DNA of 62,770 bases, from assembly GCA_045561735.1 (NCBI GenBank), contig JBJKXC010000034.1:1-62770 (forward strand), read 5' to 3'. The notes beneath the pieces were generated by a model. The model searched no databases. It saw nothing but the letters and a program-made list of their open reading frames with translations, and was not told the origin of the DNA. The stretch comes from UBA3537 sp045561735 (lineage in GTDB: Bacteria; Bacteroidota; Bacteroidia; Flavobacteriales; Flavobacteriaceae). A program made the translations under genes and the position numbers. Positions 52,466-61,295 of the stretch are shown here, piece after piece. The number at the start of each line of letters is the position of its first letter. Positions within the stretch are counted from its first letter, which is position 1.

Positions 52466-55400
52466 TTAAAAATCTAAGATTTTTGTGTTGTATGAGTTAA
52501 TCCAGTGAAAAGCATTTTGAAAAGCTTCTAACCATGGGGATGCCGCATCGTTTCTTTCTGAAGGATAATAAGCCCAATTCCAAGGGAAAATAGAGCGTTC
52601 GATATGGGGCATTGTTACTAAGTGTCTTCCTGTTAAATCACACATCATAGCGGTGTTATAATCCGAGCCATTAGGGTTATGAGGATAGTCATGGTATGCA
52701 TATTTTCCTACAATATTATACTCTGATTCTTCATAGGGCAATACAAATTTTCCTTCTCCGTGTGAAATCCAAACCCCAAGGGTTGCGCCTTCTAGGGTTC
52801 CTAACATAACAGAATTATTTTTTTGTATCGTGACAGAAGTGAAAGCACTTTCGTGTTTTTGAGAGTTATTGTAGGTCATTTTACCATGCTTTTCGTGCTC
52901 CGGGTTGATGAGGTCTAGTTCCATCCAAAGTTGACATCCATTACAGATTCCAATAGAGAGCGTATCTTTTCGATTAAAGAATTTTTGCAGGGCTTTTTTT
53001 GCCTTTTCATTATATTTAAAAGCACCGGCCCAACCTTTTGCAGATCCTAAAACATCACTATTGCTAAAACCGCCCACAGCGCCTATAAATTGAATATCTT
53101 CTAAAGTTTCACGTCCCGAAATTAAATCGGTCATGTGTACATCTCTCACTTCAAATCCAGCCAAGTGCATGGCGTTGGCCATTTCTCGCTCCGAGTTACT
53201 ACCTTTTTCTCTAATAATAGCGGCTTTTGGTTTTACTTTGTGGTCATTAACTTCAGGAATTTTCCCATTGAAACTCACAGGAAAGCGATAGTTTAGAGTT
53301 TGTTTTTTGTAGTTGTTATAACGGGTTTTAGCAAGTCCATTAGCGGTTTGTTTGGTATCTAATAGATAGGAAGTTTCGTACCAAAAATCTCTATAGGTTT
53401 CAATGTTTAAATTAAATTCAGCTTGATAATTTTTTAGCTTTAGCGTTCCAGTTTCTGAAATGCTTCCAATGCGCAGTGCATCAATTCCATTAGATTTGAA
53501 AATCGTCTCAACAGAAGTATCTTTGGCTTGAAAAACAATTCCAGAGTTTTCAGAAAATAAGACTTTGACTGTATCTGCCTCTCCAAGGGATGTTAAATCA
53601 ATTTCAGCGCCTAAACCATTGTCTGAAAAACACAATTCTAACAAAGTTGTAATCAATCCTCCAGAAGCAATATCATGTCCAGCCACAATTTGTTTATTTT
53701 GAATCAAATGTTGCAGGGTGTTAAAAATACTTTTAACGTATTCAGCACTTTTTACTTTGGGCGTTTGCTGTCCAATACTGTTAAGTATTTGTGCAAATGA
53801 ACTGCCTCCCAGTTTGAAGTCATCCTGAGAAATATTGATATAATATACAGGGCCTTGGTTGGTTTTAAATAATGGTTCAACAACTTTGGAAATTCCATTG
53901 CAATGGGCTGCCGCAGATATGACAACGGTACCAGGTGAAAGTACATCGCCTTCGGGATATTTTTGCTTCATTGAAAGAGAATCTTTCCCGGTTGGAATAT
54001 TAATGCCTAATGCAATTGCAAATTCTGAAATACCTTTAACCGCTTCGTAGAGTCGGGCATCTTCACCAGGGTTTTTACAGGGCCACATCCAATTTGCTGA
54101 TAAAGACACGCTTTTAAGACTATTTTCCAGCGGCGCCCATATGATATTGGTTAAAGCTTCAGTAATGGCATTTCTACTGCCAGCAATGGGGTCTATGAGT
54201 GCTGAAATGGGCGCATGTCCTATGCTGGTCGCAACGCCATGTTCACTTTTGTAATCCAAGGCCATGACCCCTACATTGTTAAGCGGGAGTTGTAAAGGGC
54301 CTACGCACTGTTGTTTGGCGACTTTACCACCAACACAGCGATCCACTTTATTGGTAAGCCAATCTTTGCAAGCAACAGCTTCTAATTTCAATAATTGCTC
54401 AAGATAAGATTCGAGCTGTATTTGGTCATATGAAATGGCCTTATAATTTTTTTCTAATTTTTGGTCTTTTAAAATGGTTTTTGGAGAACTCCCAAACATA
54501 TCTTCTAGGTTGAGATCCATAGGCGTATTGCCATTTTTTTCAGATTGAAAAACAAAACGATGATCATTGGTAACGTTCCCAACATTGTAAATAGGGGAGC
54601 GCTCACGTACTGCAATTTTATGAAGTGTTTCAAGATGATTTTCAGCAATGACCAGGCCCATACGTTCTTGGGATTCATTTCCGACAAGTTCCTTGTCTGA
54701 AAGGGTGGGATCTCCAATAGGCAGAGCATCTAAATTTATATGCCCTCCAGTATCTTCTACAAGTTCAGATAAGCAATTGAGGTGCCCTCCAGCTCCGTGG
54801 TCGTGAATAGAAACAATAAAATTCTCCTCACTTTCTACCATTCCGCGAATCGCATTAGCAGCGCGTTTTTGCATCTCTGGATTGGAACGTTGAACAGCGT
54901 TGAGTTCAATGCCTGAGGAAAATTCGCCTGTATCTGCTGAAGAAACAGCCGCACCACCCATACCAATTCTATAGTTATCACCCCCTAAAATCACTATTTG
55001 ATCGTCTTTTTTAGGAATGTCTTTAAGTGCTTGATCGGCTTTCCCATAACCAATTCCACCCGCCTGCATGATTACCTTGTCGAAGCCTAAACGCTCGGCG
55101 TCTTCACTATGTTCAAAAGTGAGTACAGAACCACAAATTAGCGGTTGCCCAAATTTATTTCCAAAATCGGAGGCACCATTGGAAGCCTTAATTAAAATAT
55201 CCACGGGTGTTTGGTATAGCCATGGCCGCGCTTTAAATCCATTTTCCCATGGACGGTTATTCAATAAACGTGAATAAGGGGTCATATAAACAGCTGTTCC
55301 AGCAAGCGGTAGAGAGCCTTTGCCTCCAGCCAGACGGTCTCGAATTTCTCCCCCAGATCCCGTTGCAGCTCCGTTAAAAGGCTCTACAGTTGTCGGGAAG

Positions 55401-56149
55401 TTGTGAGTTTCAGCTTTAAGCGATATGACAGACTCAAAATCTTTTGTGGTGTATATATCTGGTACATCCGCTCTTTTTGGTGCAAATTGCTCTACTATGG
55501 GCCCTTTGATAAAAGCTACATTGTCATTGTAGGCCGAAACGATATTTTCAGGATTTTGCTTGGAAGTTTCTTTGATCATTTTGAAGAGGGAAGTGGGTTG
55601 TTTCTCACCATCAATTATAAAAGTCCCATTGAATATTTTATGCCGACAGTGTTCGGAATTTACCTGTGAGAATCCAAAAACTTCAGAGTCGGTGAGAGGA
55701 CGTCCAATCTTATCACTTACTTTTTCTAGGTAGTTAATTTCTTCATGGCTTAAAGACAAGCCCTCTTGTATGTTATAGGTATCAATATCTTTAATTTCTA
55801 GTATGGGATCTGAAGTAATTTTAATGTCAAAAATACCCTGATTCAAAGCTTTAAATTTTTCAGAAATCATTCGATCAAATCCTTTGTTTAGCTCACTTAT
55901 GGCTTTAAATTTTTCGATTCGTACAATTCCATTAATTCCCATGTTTTGAGTAATTTCCACGGCATTAGTACTCCATGGGGTCACCATGGCCGCTCGCGGT
56001 CCAATAAACGGTCCTTGAATGTCAATCGTGTCGATTTTTGGCTGGTCTGCAAAAAGCCAAGAAAGTTTTGCAATGGTGTCTTTAGTGAGTGCTTCCGGCC
56101 CCTGTACGGCAAATACGCTGATTTGAGCATCTCCAAAGAAGTGAATCAT
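52466..56149 (-). CDS. purL: Phosphoribosylformylglycinamidine synthase (large, single-chain)
   Basis: A 1227-residue single-chain FGAM synthase for the fourth step of purine synthesis, the form used by many Gram-negatives. The ATP-grasp-like synthetase part fills residues 1 to about 960, and the C-terminal class I glutaminase has the nucleophile in GICNGCQLW and His in SHGEGKF. It supplies FGAM from FGAR, glutamine and ATP. Monocistronic; the upstream region has a -7 element and an inverted repeat. Length is close to the family norm. Confidence 0.96.
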   Translation of the reverse strand: MIHFFGDAQISVFAVQGPEALTKDTIAKLSWLFADQPKIDTIDIQGPFIGPRAAMVTPWSTNAVEITQNMGINGIVRIEKFKAISELNKGFDRMISEKFKALNQGIFDIKITSDPILEIKDIDTYNIQEGLSLSHEEINYLEKVSDKIGRPLTDSEVFGFSQVNSEHCRHKIFNGTFIIDGEKQPTSLFKMIKETSKQNPENIVSAYNDNVAFIKGPIVEQFAPKRADVPDIYTTKDFESVISLKAETHNFPTTVEPFNGAATGSGGEIRDRLAGGKGSLPLAGTAVYMTPYSRLLNNRPWENGFKARPWLYQTPVDILIKASNGASDFGNKFGQPLICGSVLTFEHSEDAERLGFDKVIMQAGGIGYGKADQALKDIPKKDDQIVILGGDNYRIGMGGAAVSSADTGEFSSGIELNAVQRSNPEMQKRAANAIRGMVESEENFIVSIHDHGAGGHLNCLSELVEDTGGHINLDALPIGDPTLSDKELVGNESQERMGLVIAENHLETLHKIAVRERSPIYNVGNVTNDHRFVFQSEKNGNTPMDLNLEDMFGSSPKTILKDQKLEKNYKAISYDQIQLESYLEQLLKLEAVACKDWLTNKVDRCVGGKVAKQQCVGPLQLPLNNVGVMALDYKSEHGVATSIGHAPISALIDPIAGSRNAITEALTNIIWAPLENSLKSVSLSANWMWPCKNPGEDARLYEAVKGISEFAIALGINIPTGKDSLSMKQKYPEGDVLSPGTVVISAAAHCNGISKVVEPLFKTNQGPVYYINISQDDFKLGGSSFAQILNSIGQQTPKVKSAEYVKSIFNTLQHLIQNKQIVAGHDIASGGLITTLLELCFSDNGLGAEIDLTSLGEADTVKVLFSENSGIVFQAKDTSVETIFKSNGIDALRIGSISETGTLKLKNYQAEFNLNIETYRDFWYETSYLLDTKQTANGLAKTRYNNYKKQTLNYRFPVSFNGKIPEVNDHKVKPKAAIIREKGSNSEREMANAMHLAGFEVRDVHMTDLISGRETLEDIQFIGAVGGFSNSDVLGSAKGWAGAFKYNEKAKKALQKFFNRKDTLSIGICNGCQLWMELDLINPEHEKHGKMTYNNSQKHESAFTSVTIQKNNSVMLGTLEGATLGVWISHGEGKFVLPYEESEYNIVGKYAYHDYPHNPNGSDYNTAMMCDLTGRHLVTMPHIERSIFPWNWAYYPSERNDAASPWLEAFQNAFHWINSYNTKILDF

Positions 56150-56160
56150 ATCGTTTTAAT

Positions 56161-56181
56161 TGTAGATTGTGAATCTCTACA
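56161..56181. repeat. Inverted repeat TGTAGA-N9-TCTACA in the purL leader
   Basis: Two perfect 6-bp arms around the predicted purL start site and adjacent to the -7 element. It might be an operator or leader hairpin; there is no T-tract. Low support for function. Confidence 0.4.
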
Positions 56182-56187
56182 AAATTA
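56180..56187 (-). promoter_or_regulatory. -7 promoter element upstream of purL
   Basis: Minus-strand TAATTTTG, an exact TAnnTTTG match, about 30 bp before the purL ATG at 56149. Confidence 0.45.
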
Positions 56188-56281
56188 ATTTTTTTACAAC
56201 GAAATATGCGTCTTTTTAGAAGTGATTTTTAAGGATTATCCACAAGTTTTAAACAGTTAAATTTTAAAATATTAAAACCTT

Positions 56282-58141
56282 TTATTGTTTGATTATTTTT
56301 CGCGTCCAAGACTTTCTTATTGTGTGTAATTGAACAATATAAATTCCTGAATTTAGACTACTAATTGGAAGTGGGTTTGTTCCAGGATTCAGGCTGTAAT
56401 TAAATACTTTTTTCCCTGTAAGATTATAAATTTCAAGATTTACTTTTTCTAAAACATCAATATAAAGTATGTTTCCTGTCAAAGGATTGGGGTATAACTT
56501 TATAGCATCATTTGCAATTTGAGATATATCAAGTGTTTGGGTGTGTGACCCTAAATCTTCACAGGTATTAATATCATCATAAATTGTCCATTCATTGATA
56601 TTGAATATTGAGGAGCCCACGGCCACATCCGCATTTCGAACCAGTGTTATATTTTTTGCGTAGTCACTATCTTCCCCAAGCGTTCCTAGGATGTCAATAA
56701 GTACTCCATTTTTAAATAAGCCAATGACATCGTTCCCATTAAAGCCGTTAATAGTATTGTTTAAATCGTCTTCTACATCAGTGCAAACAGCAGCGCTACC
56801 ATGCATAATGACATAAACATCTGTGTTCGCAATGCTTGCATTGTTCGGAAAACTGTAGCTGTTGGAATTCCATGTACTGCTGCCATTTGTGCTTAGCTTC
56901 AATTCATAATTTGACAAATTGATGGTGGAGCCTGAAAAATTAGCAATTTCTAAAGCCTTGTTAAAACTGCTACCTTCCATGTATTCTGAAAAAAAGAGAT
57001 CTGCATTGCCACTGCTGCCACTCGTCGTGGTCTCACAAGCTTCATTGGATGGTAGGGAGCTGTTGTTGCTGCTATCTATTGCAACTACTGTATAGCAGTA
57101 ATTGGTTTCTTGACTCAACCCAATGATTGTTGTCGAGGTTGTATTTACATTGGTGTAATAACTACCATCTTTATAAATATCATAGCCACTTAACCCCACA
57201 TTATCTGTTGCGGCATTCCAATTCAAATCAGTACTGGTTGCAGTTGGATTTGAAGCCACTAAGTTAGATGGTGCTGTGGGTGCCTCAGTATCGTCTTCTG
57301 CGTTCCAAACAGCATTGACATACTCGGGGTGGTCCACAAAAGGGTTGCGATTACCCTGATGCTCATAGTAAATAGCATCATTGCGGTCTATTTCTTTCTG
57401 AGATACAGGGTCTAGGTTGTGCCATTCCAGTAATATATTTAAAAAAACCGTTTCAAAAACCTGATCATTACTTCCATTAAACATGGCATAACTACTCCAA
57501 TTTGAAATTTGATTCTGGTAGCGTGTTGCAAAATAAAAATGAATGCGCGCAATGTCTCCTTTAAATTCATCTATGGGTTCAAACACAGTTCCAGAATAAC
57601 CACTCGAGTAGCCACTGTTGAGGTTGTCTCCTAATTTAGACCCGTTTTGTGTTGGATTTGAAATGCCAGATTGCGAGGCCAGATTGTTGTTATCCACACG
57701 TCCCATCGGAAAGTTACCACGAAATCCGTTGACCCTTCCATCAGTTGGTAATAGTGAGTGAGCATCTCCTTGCATTGGAGCATTTTCATTAAAAACGGAT
57801 TTTGGAATGATGTGTTCTTTGTTGTAGCAATCACCCTCAACAGAGTAGTTTCCACATTCATCGTTGAAAGGTGTAAAATTATAGGGATCTTGGCCATCAG
57901 GGTTTTCTGAGTAGATGTCTAATATGGTGTTATTATTTTCGTAATAATTATCTATGTCATAATTTCTAAAAAACCCATCAATAGCACTGTAGCCTTGGTC
58001 ATTTTGTTGATTGATAATATTATATAGTTGGGTTTTTAAAACGTATCCATTACTAGTTGCATTGTTGTAATAACCATTTGGAATTTGTGAAAATCCAAGA
58101 TTGGTGCAAAGGACCGAAAAAAGTATGTAATAATGTTTCAT
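56282..58141 (-). CDS. Secreted endonuclease I-family protein with FN3, lamin-tail and T9SS sorting domains
   Basis: A 619-residue secreted protein. A signal peptide (1 to about 18, ending GFSQ) leads into an endonuclease I-type domain (about 20-275) with the metal/His site CYNKEHIIPKSVF and SLLPTDGRVN. A fibronectin III domain (about 285-370, DTEAPTAPSNL), a lamin-tail domain (about 380-520) and a C-terminal T9SS sorting domain (about 545-619, LYPNPLTG... ending TRKIIKQ) follow. It is exported across the outer membrane and would degrade extracellular DNA or RNA for nutrients. It overlaps the methyltransferase gene by 4 bp, which is unusual for a secreted protein. Confidence 0.88.
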   Translation of the reverse strand: MKHYYILFSVLCTNLGFSQIPNGYYNNATSNGYVLKTQLYNIINQQNDQGYSAIDGFFRNYDIDNYYENNNTILDIYSENPDGQDPYNFTPFNDECGNYSVEGDCYNKEHIIPKSVFNENAPMQGDAHSLLPTDGRVNGFRGNFPMGRVDNNNLASQSGISNPTQNGSKLGDNLNSGYSSGYSGTVFEPIDEFKGDIARIHFYFATRYQNQISNWSSYAMFNGSNDQVFETVFLNILLEWHNLDPVSQKEIDRNDAIYYEHQGNRNPFVDHPEYVNAVWNAEDDTEAPTAPSNLVASNPTATSTDLNWNAATDNVGLSGYDIYKDGSYYTNVNTTSTTIIGLSQETNYCYTVVAIDSSNNSSLPSNEACETTTSGSSGNADLFFSEYMEGSSFNKALEIANFSGSTINLSNYELKLSTNGSSTWNSNSYSFPNNASIANTDVYVIMHGSAAVCTDVEDDLNNTINGFNGNDVIGLFKNGVLIDILGTLGEDSDYAKNITLVRNADVAVGSSIFNINEWTIYDDINTCEDLGSHTQTLDISQIANDAIKLYPNPLTGNILYIDVLEKVNLEIYNLTGKKVFNYSLNPGTNPLPISSLNSGIYIVQLHTIRKSWTRKIIKQ

Positions 58142-59355
58142 TGAATTGGTTTTTCAAGAAGCGCCATATAAAAACCATCATATCCACTCTTGTGTGCAAA
58201 TATTTTTTTTTCTTTGATTAATTTGAATTGTCTCCCTTCTTCAGATGCTAAAAATTTAGCTATTTGTTCTTGGTTTTCAGACGGCAACACAGAACAAGTT
58301 GCATACACCATTTTCCCACCAGGCTTTAATATCTTAGAATAATCTTGTAATATGTTTTGTTGAGTTTTTTTTATTTTATCTAAAAATTCAGGTTTTAACT
58401 TCCATTTAGAATCTGGATTTCGACGTAAAACGCCCAAGCCAGAGCAGGGGGCGTCAATGAGCAAGCGATCCGCTTTTTCTTTAAGTTTTTTTATCGGTTT
58501 GGTAGAGTTAATCAACCTTAAATCAATGTTGTGTGCCCCATTTCGTTTGGCCCTCACTTTTAATTTTTTGAGTTTACTTTCGTAAATATCCATAGCAATG
58601 AGCGATCCTTTATTTTGCATCAATGCAGAAAGGTGTAGGGTCTTGCCACCAGCACCGGCACAAACATCCACCACTTTCATTCCTGGAGCTACCTCCAAAA
58701 AATCAGCCACCAATTGAGAGGAGGCATCTTGCACTTCGAACCAACCCATTTTAAAAGCTTCGGTTTTAAAGACGTTGGCACGTTCCACTAGTTTTAAAGC
58801 ATTTGGGTAGCCTTTGATCTCTACGGTTTCAATATGCTCCGCACCTAGTTTAAGTTGAAGCTCTGTTTTAGTGGTTTTTAGTGTGTTTACCCTCAATATC
58901 ACATCTGCTTGTTCGTTTTGTTTTGCCAGTTCTTTGGACCAAACGCTTTCCCCCAATTCTTTGATACCCAACGCATCTATCCAGTCTGGAATCGATTCCT
59001 TAATTTTTCGAATTTTACAGGCTTCATCAAAGCGGCCTTTAATTTTTCTAGTTGGTGTGTTTTCAAAATATTTCCAGTCAGGCAATTTAATACCCCTAAG
59101 GGTCGCCCATACTGCAAAAAGCCGCCAAGCATCATCTCTACTGAAAGGTTCTTTAACTTCGGCAATTTCCGCGTAAAGCCTTTTCCAACGAACAATGTCG
59201 TAGGTGGTTTCTGCCACAAAACCACGATCGCGGCTGCCCCAACGTTTATCGCGTTTTAAAAGGGCTTGAATAACTTTATCGGCATATTTATTATCGTTGA
59301 AAACTTCAAGGACACCATCAATGATTGCAAAGCATAAATTTCTGTGTAAACGCAT
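58138..59355 (-). CDS. RsmB-like rRNA (cytosine-C5) methyltransferase
   Basis: A 405-residue NOL1/NOP2/Sun-family protein with an N-terminal NusB-like RNA-binding domain (about 1-130) and a C-terminal SAM methyltransferase. The SAM loop VDVCAGAGGKTLHL is near residue 215, the catalytic DAPCSGLG and the second cysteine in YATCSV follow, as in RsmB (m5C967 of 16S rRNA). The start is the ATG at 59355 (a TTG precedes it). A -7 element lies 20 bp upstream. The gene overlaps the secreted nuclease by 4 bp. Confidence 0.88.
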   Translation of the reverse strand: MRLHRNLCFAIIDGVLEVFNDNKYADKVIQALLKRDKRWGSRDRGFVAETTYDIVRWKRLYAEIAEVKEPFSRDDAWRLFAVWATLRGIKLPDWKYFENTPTRKIKGRFDEACKIRKIKESIPDWIDALGIKELGESVWSKELAKQNEQADVILRVNTLKTTKTELQLKLGAEHIETVEIKGYPNALKLVERANVFKTEAFKMGWFEVQDASSQLVADFLEVAPGMKVVDVCAGAGGKTLHLSALMQNKGSLIAMDIYESKLKKLKVRAKRNGAHNIDLRLINSTKPIKKLKEKADRLLIDAPCSGLGVLRRNPDSKWKLKPEFLDKIKKTQQNILQDYSKILKPGGKMVYATCSVLPSENQEQIAKFLASEEGRQFKLIKEKKIFAHKSGYDGFYMALLEKPIQ

Positions 59356-59374
59356 CAATTTTTTCTTAGAATTA

Positions 59375-59382
59375 CAAAGTTA
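59375..59382 (-). promoter_or_regulatory. -7 promoter element upstream of the rsmB-like gene
   Basis: Minus-strand TAACTTTG, an exact TAnnTTTG match. The start site near 59368 leaves a leader of about 13 nt before the ATG at 59355. Confidence 0.45.
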
Positions 59383-59464
59383 CACTTAATAAATGGTTTC
59401 TCGAAAAGCAAAGGATTTGTTTCTAAATTAAACTTAGATGTTTTTTTAGAAATCAGCTCTTTTA

Positions 59465-61294
59465 TTAATCCAAAGACTGCATTAACACCAATTTGTGATA
59501 CATGCCTTTTTTATCTAAAAGTTCTTGATGCTTGCCTTGTTCTACAATTTCCCCTTGTTTCATTACAATGATTTGGTCAGCATTTTGAATGGTAGACAAT
59601 CGGTGTGCAATGACTATAGAGGTGCGATTTTTCATCATATTTTCAAGCGCTTCTTGAACCAAGCGCTCGCTTTCAGTATCCAATGCGGATGTCGCCTCGT
59701 CTAAAATCATAATGGGTGCGTTTTTAAGCACGGCCCTTGCAATACTTAAGCGCTGTTTTTGACCTCCTGAGAGACTGTTTCCAGCATCTCCAATGTTTGA
59801 ATCAATTCCTCCTGGTAATTCTTTTACAAATTCCCAAGCATTGGCAACTTTAAGTGCCTCAATAATTTCATCATTTGTAGCATTTTCGTTTCCTATAAGT
59901 AAGTTGTTTTTGATACTATTATTAAATAAAATGGAATCTTGAGTCACCAGTCCAATTTGAGACCTCAAAGATTTTTTTGTAAACTTTTTTATATCGATAC
60001 CATCAATTTCAATGCTACCTTCATTGACATCGTAAAAACGCGTCAAAAGATTGGCAATGGTAGATTTTCCACTCCCTGATTGCCCCACCAAAGCTACCGT
60101 CTGACCTTTTTTGACAGAGATGGAGAAATCATTTAAAACATTTTCTTTTTCGTATCTAAAAACAATATTTTTGAGGGCAATCGATTTGTTGAATTCTGAT
60201 AAAAATTTTGCGTTTTCTTCATCCGACATGCTATCTTCACTCTCTAATACTTCAAATACACGGTCGGCAGCTGCAATGCCATTCTTCACTTTATAAGAGG
60301 CTTTACTGATGGCTTTTGCAGGCGTTAATATGCCGTATGCAAGTCCCATAAATCCAATAAATGTAGTGCCTTCAATTGCTTTTTCAATCAATACCAGTTT
60401 ACCGCCATACCACAACAGTGCTGCAATGGTTACAATCCCTAGAAATTCGCTCAAAGGCCCTGCTAAGTTGTTTTTATTTCCAATCTTATTGATCAATCTT
60501 AAAATCCGGTCTGCAGAGTTTGAAAAACGCTGTTTAAAGCTTGCTTCTGCATTATAGCTTTTTACAATTTTTAGTCCTGATAATGTTTCTTCTACAGTAG
60601 AAATAAGCAATCCTGATTCCTCTTGTGCTTTGAGGGATTGTCGTTTTAAACGTTTTCCGATGTTGGAAATTAAAAATCCAGAAATAGGAATAAAAAGCAG
60701 TACAAAAAGTGAAAGTTGCCAACTTAAGGTAAACATGACAATAAGTGAAAAAACGATTGTTAATGGCTCTCTTACAATGAGTTCTAAAATGATAAAAAAA
60801 GAATTTTGCATTTCATTAATATCTCCTAATATTCGCGCCATGATATCTCCTTTTTTTCTTTTAGCGTAAAAGCTAACAGGGAGTTCTACAATATGTTTGT
60901 ACATATGTTTTCTTAAATCTGTTAAAATCCCATTCTTTAAATACATGACATGTTGCATGGAAAGGTATCCAAAAAGATTTTTCAGAAAAAATGTTGCCAC
61001 CACAACACCCACCACAATCAGCAATGCCATTTGACCATTGCCAGCATCTAATAGTGCGGTGATTTTAAAGTTTAAGCTGTCGTTAGCATAGTTCTTAAGG
61101 TCTCCAATGCCATTCCAGACGGGTGCTTTTGTGACTTTTTGAGTTTTGTCAAATAACACATTGAGCATGGGAATTAATGAAACAAAGGCAAGGGTCCCAA
61201 AAAGCGCGTACAGAAGGTTGAATAAAATATTTAAAACAACATGTTTTTTGTAGTTTTTTATAAAAGGCCATAATTGTAGAAGAATTTTTTTCAT
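59465..61294 (-). CDS. ABC transporter, permease-ATPase fusion (MsbA-like lipid exporter)
   Basis: A 609-residue type IV ABC exporter with six membrane helices in residues about 20-320 and an ATPase domain with Walker A VGQSGSGKSTIAN, signature LSGGQKQRLSIARA and Walker B IMILDEATSALD. In Gram-negatives this architecture includes MsbA, the lipid A flippase; export of another lipid, such as a sulfonolipid, is possible. It starts 1 bp after the phosphosugar mutase stop, forming an operon with that gene. Confidence 0.88.
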   Translation of the reverse strand: MKKILLQLWPFIKNYKKHVVLNILFNLLYALFGTLAFVSLIPMLNVLFDKTQKVTKAPVWNGIGDLKNYANDSLNFKITALLDAGNGQMALLIVVGVVVATFFLKNLFGYLSMQHVMYLKNGILTDLRKHMYKHIVELPVSFYAKRKKGDIMARILGDINEMQNSFFIILELIVREPLTIVFSLIVMFTLSWQLSLFVLLFIPISGFLISNIGKRLKRQSLKAQEESGLLISTVEETLSGLKIVKSYNAEASFKQRFSNSADRILRLINKIGNKNNLAGPLSEFLGIVTIAALLWYGGKLVLIEKAIEGTTFIGFMGLAYGILTPAKAISKASYKVKNGIAAADRVFEVLESEDSMSDEENAKFLSEFNKSIALKNIVFRYEKENVLNDFSISVKKGQTVALVGQSGSGKSTIANLLTRFYDVNEGSIEIDGIDIKKFTKKSLRSQIGLVTQDSILFNNSIKNNLLIGNENATNDEIIEALKVANAWEFVKELPGGIDSNIGDAGNSLSGGQKQRLSIARAVLKNAPIMILDEATSALDTESERLVQEALENMMKNRTSIVIAHRLSTIQNADQIIVMKQGEIVEQGKHQELLDKKGMYHKLVLMQSLD

Positions 61295-61295
61295 C

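Noticed and set aside
52462..52480. AAAAATCT-A-AGATTTTT palindrome at the purL 3' end as a terminator
   Set aside because: It is mostly coding (KILDF stop) and leaves a one-base loop, so a stable hairpin is unlikely.
59420..59452. TTTCTAAA/TTTAGAAA repeat between the MsbA-like and rsmB-like genes as a terminator
   Set aside because: The stem is A/T only with a 17-nt loop and no T-tract follows on the minus strand.
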